Shown: positions 1 to 6,003 of the stretch, piece after piece
Layout: each line of letters begins with the position of its first letter
Position numbering within the stretch: the first letter of the stretch is position 1
NCBI GenBank assembly: GCA_019307545.1
Contig: JAFDJI010000432.1
Span: forward strand, 1-7,846
DNA from: Deltaproteobacteria bacterium
GTDB taxonomy: Bacteria; Myxococcota_A; UBA796; GCA-2862545
DNA length: 7,846 nt
Direction of reading: 5' to 3'
The notes under the pieces: generated by a model
Database searches by the model: none
Told to the model about the DNA's origin: nothing
The model's input: the letters and a program-made list of their open reading frames with translations, nothing else
Made by a program: the position numbers and the translations under genes

Positions 1-1129
1 CGACGGCCAACTCCCGGTCGCTCGATGCCCACAGCGGTGCCCCCATCACATGTTCGTCGGTGATCTCCACCACCGGGTGGAAGCGGCCCGCGAGATCGCC
101 GCGGAGCACCCAGGTGGTCCTCTCGTCGGTGCGTCCGCGCAGCAACAGGTCGTCGGCGCCATCTCCATCGAGGTCGCCGACGGCGGCTTCGCGATGTGCA
201 TCGGAGAGCGTCGCGGGGCCGAGGCCGTAGGCTCCGCCGAACGAGAAGGCATCGGTGAAGCCGCCGCCGGCCTCTCCGAACAGTACGTAGCTGGCGTCCG
301 TAGGGTCGCGCTCGCGGAGGACCAGATCGGTGCGGCCGTCCCCGTTGAAGTCACCGAGGTGGGCGGTACGGAACAGCGCCGACCACCGATCGGAGGTCAT
401 CTCCCACGCCTCGGTCGCGTCGATGCGGTTCGCGAAGCCGCCAGCACCGTCGGCGCGTAGGAGCCAGGTCGGCTCGTCGGCCTGCGCGGTGCGGAGGAGC
501 ACGTCGGTGTCGCCGTCGCCATCGAAGTCGCCGAGCAGCGGTTCGCGCAGCGAGCGGGACCACCGTGCCGCGCTCATCCACCAGGCGTCGGTGACATCCT
601 CGGCGGTGGCGAAGCCGCCGGTGCCGTTAGCGCGCAGGAGCCAGGTGTTGCGGGTGAAGCCGCGACCTATGAGGAGCAGGTCGTCGTCGTCATCTCCGTC
701 GAAGTCGCCCACGACTGCGTCCCGGCGGGCGTCGGCCCACCTGATGGCGGTCATGCCCCAGGCCTCGGTGACGTCCTGAACCTGGGCGAAGCCGCCCGCG
801 CCGTCGGCGCGGAGCAGGTAGGTGACGTCGCTGGTGGTGCGTCCGCGGAGGAGCACGTCGGTGTCGCCGTCGCCGTCGAAGTCGCCGAGGTCCGCGACCC
901 GGTACGCGTCGGACCAGTGGGTCTCGGTGGTGCCGGCGGTCGCGCTCACCGTGCTCTCGGGGGCGAAGCCTCCGGTGGCCAGGCCGCGCAGGAGGTAGGT
1001 CGCGTGCCCGTCGCTCCGGGTGCGCAGGAGGAGGTCGTCCCGGCCGTCGCCGTCGAGGTCGCCGCGGTGCATGGTCCGATACGCGTCCGACCACTTGGGC
1101 CCCGACATCCACGAGGCATCGGTGATGTT
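1..1129 (-). repeat. Tandem 177-bp coding repeat array (FG-GAP/VCBS-type, 59 residues per unit)
   Basis: Six full units and the start of a seventh encode the C-terminal part of the GH16 lipoprotein. The GD(F/L)(D/N)GDG loop recurs with its first Gly codon ending on the plus strand at 1063, 886, 709, 532, 355 and 178, exactly 177 bases apart each time. The consensus runs: a DVTEAW-like start, a W-S-D-A-x-R segment, the Asp-rich loop with DLLLR after it, then TWLLRADGAGGFA. The loops resemble the DxDxDG calcium sites of FG-GAP/VCBS beta-propeller blades (family knowledge). Unit 3 has the altered loop DGDDDDD and unit 5 has DFNGDG. The visible seventh unit stops just before its loop. Likely roles are adhesion, substrate binding or display (inference). 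Confidence 0.85.
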
Positions 1130-2362
1130 CGCCGAGCCGGTGGAGCGGACCACGCAGGCTGGATCGGGGTCGTAGGGGGGGCAGGGCTGGTAGGCGTGCA
1201 CCCAGTCGATCTGGTGGGTCAGCGCCTGGAACGAGCCGAGGACGAAGCCCCCGGTGGGCACGATCGAGGTGTTCAAGATGTAGTAGAAGGGGATGTCCGG
1301 GATGTCGACCGGCGTGGGTCCGACCGAGTCGCCGGGTTCCACGCCGGGTGTGGTCGAAGACAGCACCGTGGTCTCGAGCATCTCGCCCTGCGCGACGCGG
1401 CCGATCTGCAGGTCGTCGACGAAGAAGCGGATCTCGTCGGCGTCCCACTCGACCGCGAACACGTGCCAGTCGGAGGCGAAGCGTGGGTCGCCGGGGTCGT
1501 GGTGGTTGCCCTTGCTGTGGTGGGTCCGGGTCACGCCGTCGTAGGTGCCGCCGTGGAACGAACCGTGGACGTCGGAGGGATAGTGGGCGACCGCCTCCAT
1601 GATGTCGATCTCGCCCGCCTCCGGCCACCCGCCGTCCCTGGGCAGGAGCCAATGGGCGGGCCACGCACCCATGTCGTTGGGGATGACCGCCCGGACCTCG
1701 AAGCGGCCGTAGGTCTGCCCGAAACCGGTTGGCGCGTAGTCCGGGTTGCTGTGGATGGCCCCCGAGCGGATCGGGCAGTCCTTGGTGGTGTACCAGCTCT
1801 CGTCCTCGGTGCCGCCGTTGCCACAGTCGTAGCCGCCAGGCGGTGCGGCGACCGGGGCGGCGTCGAGCCAGAGGCTGCCCGAGTCCACCGACACCAGCCG
1901 CGGGTCGAGGTTGTTGATCCCGGTCCCGAGCGGCTTGCCCCAGTCCATCCAGTTGTAGATGTCGTAGACCGCCCAGGTGCACTTGTTCAGCCCGGCGAGG
2001 GCCGTGTGCGTCGCGGGGTCGCAAGGCGTCGTGCTCCAGTAGCGGTCCATGCACACGGGCGGAGTCGAGGCAGCGTCGTAGCAGGGGTCTCCCCCGGGAG
2101 GCGGGCCGTCGAACTCGTCGGCGAGAGTGATCCGCCACCGACGGGCTTCGAGGCGTTCGGGGAGGGGATCGGTGTCGGAGTCGGTATCGGAGTCGGTATC
2201 GGAGTCGGAGTCGGAGTCGGAGTCGGAGTCGGAGTCGGAGTCGGTGTCGGTGTCGGTGTCGGCCTGGGTATCCAGGCCGGAGTCGTCCGGCGGTGCGGAA
2301 TCGGTCTCCCCGGGATCGCCATGACAGGCGAACAGGGCGAGCATGAGGAGGGATCGGTTCAC
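1..2362 (-). CDS. GH16 (laminarinase-like) lipoprotein with C-terminal FG-GAP-type repeats, 3' end outside window
   Basis: Probable outer-membrane or surface lipoprotein that hydrolyses beta-1,3(-1,4)-glucans. At least 787 codons are open from a GTG at 2362 to the window edge with no stop. Layout: a short lipoprotein signal with lipobox LFAC (Cys13); a Thr/Pro/Asp-rich stretch; 15 Asp-Ser/Thr dipeptides (residues 35-64); a GH16 domain (about 78-392) opening with ADEFDG; the catalytic motif EIDIME at residues 251-256 (nucleophile E251, D253, acid/base E256); downstream VHGSFH and FAVEWDADEIRFFVDD blocks and a closing IDWVHAYQ strand. The six-residue ExDxxE form is the beta-bulge type found in laminarinases and agarases, and the surrounding blocks resemble laminarinases most. 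About eight Cys in and after the domain suggest disulfides. From residue 412, 59-residue repeats with Asp-rich Ca-binding loops follow. GTG is preferred because GAGAGGTG lies 6 bases upstream; an in-frame ATG at 2344 would leave a signal too short. It is the last visible gene of a minus-strand operon. Exact substrate is unproven. Confidence 0.88.
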   Translation of the reverse strand, partial: MNRSLLMLALFACHGDPGETDSAPPDDSGLDTQADTDTDTDSDSDSDSDSDSDSDTDSDTDSDTDPLPERLEARRWRITLADEFDGPPPGGDPCYDAASTPPVCMDRYWSTTPCDPATHTALAGLNKCTWAVYDIYNWMDWGKPLGTGINNLDPRLVSVDSGSLWLDAAPVAAPPGGYDCGNGGTEDESWYTTKDCPIRSGAIHSNPDYAPTGFGQTYGRFEVRAVIPNDMGAWPAHWLLPRDGGWPEAGEIDIMEAVAHYPSDVHGSFHGGTYDGVTRTHHSKGNHHDPGDPRFASDWHVFAVEWDADEIRFFVDDLQIGRVAQGEMLETTVLSSTTPGVEPGDSVGPTPVDIPDIPFYYILNTSIVPTGGFVLGSFQALTHQIDWVHAYQPCPPYDPDPACVVRSTGSANITDASWMSGPKWSDAYRTMHRGDLDGDGRDDLLLRTRSDGHATYLLRGLATGGFAPESTVSATAGTTETHWSDAYRVADLGDFDGDGDTDVLLRGRTTSDVTYLLRADGAGGFAQVQDVTEAWGMTAIRWADARRDAVVGDFDGDDDDDLLLIGRGFTRNTWLLRANGTGGFATAEDVTDAWWMSAARWSRSLREPLLGDFDGDGDTDVLLRTAQADEPTWLLRADGAGGFANRIDATEAWEMTSDRWSALFRTAHLGDFNGDGRTDLVLRERDPTDASYVLFGEAGGGFTDAFSFGGAYGLGPATLSDAHREAAVGDLDGDGADDLLLRGRTDERTTWVLRGDLAGRFHPVVEITDEHVMGAPLWASSDRELAV
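2171..2260 (-). repeat. Hexanucleotide microsatellite encoding an Asp-Ser/Asp-Thr linker
   Basis: Fifteen uninterrupted 6-base units (plus-strand forms GGAGTC, GGTGTC and GGTATC), including seven consecutive identical GGAGTC units at 2201-2242. In the lipoprotein frame they encode 30 residues of alternating Asp and Ser/Thr between the lipidated Cys and the GH16 domain. The role is probably a flexible, highly acidic spacer lifting the catalytic domain off the membrane. The six-base unit keeps the reading frame when copy number changes. Confidence 0.92.
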
Positions 2363-2368
2363 GGGCGG

Positions 2369-2376
2369 CACCTCTC
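2369..2376 (-). promoter_or_regulatory. Ribosome binding site deciding the GTG start of the GH16 lipoprotein
   Basis: GAGAGGTG on the minus strand ends 6 bases before the GTG at 2362. It supports that GTG over the in-frame ATG at 2344. It lies in the 28-base gap after the aminopeptidase stop, which fits translation from a shared transcript. Confidence 0.6.
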
Positions 2377-2390
2377 GGTAGCGACGTGAT

Positions 2391-4163
2391 CTACTCCGCG
2401 AGAAGTAGCTCCAGCCCAATACGCGCGATTGGGTGGTACCGATCGCGGTATGCGTCGTACAGCTCCTGCGCCATCGGTCGCGTGCTCTCGCCCCGGTGCA
2501 GCGCCGCATACAGCGGCTTGAGGAACTTCATCCGGCCCACCGAGCCCAGGAACGCCCGAATGCGCTCGTAGGCCGGCTCGTAGGCGGAGGTGGCCGCCAT
2601 CACGAGCCACTCGCCCAGGATCTCCGCATTGCCGCTTTGGTTCAGGCCGAAGTGCTCGTCGAGCCATGCACAACCGTCTCCTCCCAGATCACGCGGCAGG
2701 CGTTGGAGGAAGACGAGCCACTCGGCCGTGGACCAGTCGCTCGCGACGCTCGGGTCGGGGCGCTCCCCCTGTTTCCACCCATCGGCGAGCCGCCACAGCG
2801 CCTCGAGCCGGTTCGAGACGAAGACCGGAGCATTGTCGGGCACCCCCGAACCGCGCAGCCACGCCTCGGCCCCGACCCGCCCGAGGAGGCCGGGAAAGCT
2901 GTCCTCGACGAACGCCTCGAACTCGGCGGTGGTGATGGAGGTGAAACGGAACTGATCGATGTAGTCGACCAGGAAGGCGTCCCACGCCTCCCGACCCACT
3001 GTCCGTTCCAACAGCGTCAGGAACAGGAAGCCCTTTTCGTAGGGCACCAGGGAGTAGACCTCGTCGGGATCGATGCCGGCGAGGTCGTTCTCGAGGCGGG
3101 TGTAGGGCGAGTCCTCGCCGAACTCGGCCATGTCTACTTCGAGCCCGTGCCGCCCGATGGCGGCGGCGAGCGCGATCGCCTCCCGCCCCTGCAGGCGTTC
3201 GAGGATGCGCCGCTCCGCCCACACCGTGAAGCCCTCGTTGAGCCAGAAGTCGTTCATGGTGGCGTTGGTGACGAGGTTTCCGGTCCACGAGTGGGCCAGC
3301 TCGTGGGCCAGGACCCGCACCAGGGAGCGATCCCCGGCGATCAAGGTGGGGGTGAGGAAGGTGAGGCGCGGGTTCTCCATGCCGCCGTAGGGGAAGGCGG
3401 GGGGCATGACGAGGAAGTCGAAGCGCTCCCACAGATAGGTGCCGAACAGCCCCTCGGCCTCGCGGAGCATGTCGTCCACCTCGGCGAACTCCCAGGCCGC
3501 CGCCTCCAGGGTCGCGGGTTCGGCATAGACGCGCGAGCGGGGGCCGAGATCACGGGACGCCAGGTCACCCACCGCCAGGGCGAGCAGGTAGGACGGGATG
3601 GGCTGGGGCATGGAAAACGCGAAGGTGTTGGTGCCAGGGCGGGGACCGGGGCGCGCCTTGCCGGGCGCCGCGGACATGACCGCGGTCAGCGGTTCGGGCA
3701 CCGTGATCTCGGCGGTGTAGGTGATCCGGGCGCGGGAGGTGTCCTGGCACGGGACCATCGACCGGGCATGGATGGGCTGGCACTGCGAGAAGAGGAAGGG
3801 GTGTTGGCCGCCGGCCGTGTTGGCGGGCTCGAGCCACTGGAGCGCGGAGGCGTCCGGTGAGGTGGTGTAGCGAACGACCAGCGCCTGCAGGCCGGCTGGC
3901 CGCATCACGGTGAGGCGGGTGCCCATGTAGCCGCCGGGCTCGCCCAGCGAGGTCTCCAGTGGGGTGCCGCTCCGGTCGGTGACCGCGTGGATGTCGAGGT
4001 CGCGGGTATCGAGGTCCAAAGGGCCCTCGCCTGGGATCTCGAAGTGCAGCACCGCCTCGCCGTGGAGCACCCGGCGATCGAAATCCACCTCCAGGCGGAC
4101 GTCGAGGTGCTTCACCCGGCCCTGTTCGAGGTCGGCATGGGAGTGGGGGTCGAGTGTCGGCAT
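2391..4163 (-). CDS. M1-family zinc aminopeptidase, leukotriene A4 hydrolase type
   Basis: Removes N-terminal residues from peptides, probably in the cytoplasm since no signal peptide or membrane segment is visible. The 590 residues match the three-part LTA4H architecture: an N-terminal beta-saddle (about 10-205) with SQCQPIHARSMVPCQD; a thermolysin-like catalytic domain (about 210-450); and a helical C-terminal LTA4H domain (about 475-590). Visible motifs are GGMEN at 260-264 (N-terminal amine recognition by E263), HELAH at 287-291 with E310 in WLNEGF as the third zinc ligand, Y375 in VPYEKG as the transition-state tyrosine, and GRMKF (R544, K546), matching the carboxylate-recognition pair of human LTA4H. 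ATG is chosen because GGAGG lies 4 bases upstream (4168-4172). The gene starts 15 bases after the transporter stop and ends 28 bases before the GH16 lipoprotein, so all three are probably cotranscribed. It may trim peptides imported by the neighbouring transporter (inference). Family assignment is firm; substrate preference is not known. Confidence 0.95.
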   Translation of the reverse strand: MPTLDPHSHADLEQGRVKHLDVRLEVDFDRRVLHGEAVLHFEIPGEGPLDLDTRDLDIHAVTDRSGTPLETSLGEPGGYMGTRLTVMRPAGLQALVVRYTTSPDASALQWLEPANTAGGQHPFLFSQCQPIHARSMVPCQDTSRARITYTAEITVPEPLTAVMSAAPGKARPGPRPGTNTFAFSMPQPIPSYLLALAVGDLASRDLGPRSRVYAEPATLEAAAWEFAEVDDMLREAEGLFGTYLWERFDFLVMPPAFPYGGMENPRLTFLTPTLIAGDRSLVRVLAHELAHSWTGNLVTNATMNDFWLNEGFTVWAERRILERLQGREAIALAAAIGRHGLEVDMAEFGEDSPYTRLENDLAGIDPDEVYSLVPYEKGFLFLTLLERTVGREAWDAFLVDYIDQFRFTSITTAEFEAFVEDSFPGLLGRVGAEAWLRGSGVPDNAPVFVSNRLEALWRLADGWKQGERPDPSVASDWSTAEWLVFLQRLPRDLGGDGCAWLDEHFGLNQSGNAEILGEWLVMAATSAYEPAYERIRAFLGSVGRMKFLKPLYAALHRGESTRPMAQELYDAYRDRYHPIARIGLELLLAE

Positions 4164-4167
4164 GGGT

Positions 4168-4172
4168 CCTCC
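4168..4172 (-). promoter_or_regulatory. Ribosome binding site of the aminopeptidase
   Basis: GGAGG on the minus strand, 4 bases before the ATG at 4163, inside the 15-base gap between the transporter stop (4179-4181) and the aminopeptidase. If the transporter is read in its unshifted frame, its ribosomes pass over this site and end at 4112, inside the aminopeptidase gene. Confidence 0.6.
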
Positions 4173-4178
4173 GGCGGC

Positions 4179-5863
4179 CTACGTGTTCTCGCTCTCGTCT
4201 TCCACCTCTTCGGTGGGCTCGCGCATGGCCTCGAGGCGCGGGACCACGGTGTAGTTGAACACCAACAGCGCGGCGGCGGTGAGGAACCCGAGAAGTAGTA
4301 GCCCATGAACAGGGCCACCTTGTCCTTGGGGGCGATGCGGGCCACGTACTCCTGGCTCTTGGGCGACGCGATCATCTCGCCAAAGGCGAAGACCACGATC
4401 GCGAGGACCGTGAGCATGCCGGTGACCGCGATGGAGCCCAGGGCGATGCCGGTGCCGGCCACGAGGGTGCCGACGACCAGCACCGGGAAGGGCTTCCAGC
4501 GCTGGATGACCGCGCTCACCATGATCTGGAAGATCACGATGGCGCCGGCGTCGAGGTTGATGAGGTACTCGGGGTTGATCTGGCGGTACTCGTCGGCCCA
4601 CCGTTTCGCGGTTTCCAGCGCCCCGACCTCGGGGGCAGCCATGGTCGAGAGCCGGCTCAGCTCCGCGGCGATCACCTCCTCGGGTACTCGGACCTTGAGG
4701 TGGACCAGGTCGAAGAACAGCTCGCGTGAGGTCTCGCCCACCGAGATGGCGCCGTGCGCCGCGGTCTGCTCGGTGAGCCAGGTGGCGACGCTGTCGACGT
4801 TCACCGAGGCGATGAAGCCCACGAAGCCCTCGCCGAAGATCCCCATCGTGTCCACCAGCCCGCCCGTCTCCACGAAGTCGCGGATGTACTCCGGCATGGT
4901 GATGAAGATCTGGTTGAAGCTCGCCCAGAAGCCCGAGAGGATGACCAGGTAGAGCACAAAGGGCCAGTTGCCGATGCGCGCCTTCTGAAAGAACCAGGGG
5001 GTGTCCTCTTTCTCCTGGGTGATGAGGGCGTTCCAGACCATGTTGACCAGGATCCAGCCCACCCCGACGCCGAGCGCCCACCACCAGCTGATCCACTCGC
5101 CGCCGGCCACCATGACCACCAAGAGGACTGGCACCACCAACAGGGCGAAGCGCCCGTTGCCGAGCACGTCCTGGGCGTCGGTGAGCACCCGGAGGAAGCT
5201 GCGCTTCTCGTCGGATTCGGCCTCGGTGGTGGGCTCCTTGTAGAGCAACAGCGTGGGCAGGAAGTTGACCGCGATCCACACCGAGGACATCACGAACACG
5301 AGGTCCCAGGAGATGGCGCGGACGTAGCCGGCGAAGATCGGGCCCGCGAAGCCGCCGACGTTGACGATCGTGTAGAAGATCCCGAAGCCCAGGCCCCGGT
5401 TGGAGTCGTCGGTGGTACGCCCCACCGTGCCCACCACCACCGGCTTGAAGGTGGCCGCGCCCATGGCCACGAGCAGGAAGAAGAAGAAGAAGATCGGGAA
5501 GGTGCCGATCCCGGTCAGGTCGCTGAAGAAGGCGGACTTCCCGAGGAGGAAGTAGGCGGGCGTGAGGATCGAGAAGGCGACCAGGAAGGTGCGCCGGTAC
5601 CCGTAGCGATCGGCCAGCGCACCGGTGATGACCGGGAACAGGTAGAGCAGGAAGGGGATGATCCCCTGCAGGATCCCGCGTTGGACGCTGGAAAATCCCA
5701 GCCCACCCTCGGAGATGGGGCTGGTGAGGTACAGCGAGGACACGGCGAAGAAGCCGTACCAGGCCATTCGCTCGAAGATCTCCATGATGTTCGCGACGTA
5801 GAAGGTCTTCGGGAACTTCGAGCGCTTCGGCGCGGCCTGGGCCTGGTCTGGAGCCTCGGTCAT
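4179..5863 (-). CDS. POT/PTR2-like MFS peptide transporter with an apparent one-base deletion near the 3' end
   Basis: Probable proton-coupled oligopeptide importer of the inner membrane. From ATG 5863 (AGGAGGT 6 bases upstream) the frame gives 526 residues; joining to the -1 frame at 4286-4288 adds 35 residues to TAG 4179, for 561 in all. Motifs: E28-x-x-E31-R32 in MEIFERMAWYG, the POT signature of helix 1; GALADRYGYRR at 81-91, the MFS loop 2-3 motif; GIFYTIVNVGG at 161-171, the PTR2 signature; FNQIF at 316-320 in helix 7. Two extra hydrophobic segments at about 240-281 match the HA/HB helices of bacterial POTs, implying about 14 membrane segments. An unusually long, partly charged stretch (about 327-435) separates helices 7 and 8 and should face the periplasm. 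The re-joined tail FLTAAALLVFNYTVVPRL completes the last helix. Without correction the protein would end in 57 unrelated residues (stop at 4112). First gene of the minus operon. The substrate could also be amino acids or another small solute. Confidence 0.85.
4281..4291 (-). other. Frameshift site in the transporter gene
   Basis: Minus-strand bases read TCG GGT TCC TCA in the upstream frame. Re-reading the T at 4286 gives Ser-Gly-Phe-Leu-Thr, which continues the last transmembrane helix to a stop placed 15 bases before the next gene. One base is therefore missing here relative to the expected gene. No X-XXY-YYZ slippery heptamer is visible, so a programmed shift is unlikely; sequencing/assembly error or real mutation are the alternatives. 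Confidence 0.8.
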
Positions 5864-6003
5864 GGCGGGACCTCCTGGGAAGACGCGGCCCTTTCTGTTG
5901 GGGCCTCGGGCTGGGCGAATAGGCCACATAGTGCGCCAGGGGAGCGCAGAGAAGGGTGGTAGGATGGCGCCTCCGAAAAAAAGAGGCATCCCCTGGGGGT
6001 CAA
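5864..6003. promoter_or_regulatory. Divergent intergenic region between the transporter operon and the hydantoinase gene
   Basis: These 140 bases must hold the start signals for both transcription units unless promoters lie inside genes. No convincing paired -35/-10 boxes were found on either strand. Notable contents are an A7 run (5976-5982), unusual in this GC-rich DNA, and a C4-T-G5 stretch (5991-5999) just before the hydantoinase start. A weak TTGACC-like box lies on the minus strand at 5998-6003 but lacks a matching -10. Confidence 0.45.
5870..5876 (-). promoter_or_regulatory. Ribosome binding site that fixes the transporter start at 5863
   Basis: AGGAGGT on the minus strand ends 6 bases before ATG 5863, a near-perfect Shine-Dalgarno. 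The frame is open upstream to an ATG at 5989, but that 42-residue extension lacks transporter character, reaches across the divergent intergenic region, and has no comparable site, so it is rejected. Confidence 0.75.

Noticed and set aside
1..1129. CRISPR-like regular spacing of repeats
   Set aside because: The 177-base period is continuous protein-coding sequence with no spacer structure; it encodes FG-GAP-type units.
1987..2322. Minus-strand frame with a long Thr-Pro repeat that looks like a secreted-protein linker
   Set aside because: It is an out-of-frame reading of the same hexamer tract. The true frame carries the lipobox, the Asp-Ser/Thr linker and the GH16 domain continuously.
690..2389. 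Long open frames on both strands (690-2138 minus and 917-2389 plus)
   Set aside because: They are shadows of the GH16 lipoprotein: Arg/Gly/Val-rich composition, no domain motifs, and they overlap a frame with intact GH16 catalytic and FG-GAP motifs.
2433..3860. Plus-strand 475-residue open frame opposite the aminopeptidase
   Set aside because: No recognisable motifs and a composition typical of antisense reading of GC-rich coding DNA; the minus-strand frame has complete M1 peptidase motifs.
4281..4291. Programmed -1 ribosomal frameshifting in the transporter
   Set aside because: There is no slippery heptamer at the shift point and no clear downstream stem-loop; an indel or base-call error explains it better.
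5864..5989. Upstream start at 5989 giving a 42-residue N-terminal extension of the transporter
   Set aside because: The AGGAGGT site points to 5863, and POT proteins begin shortly before helix 1; the extension would occupy the divergent promoter region.
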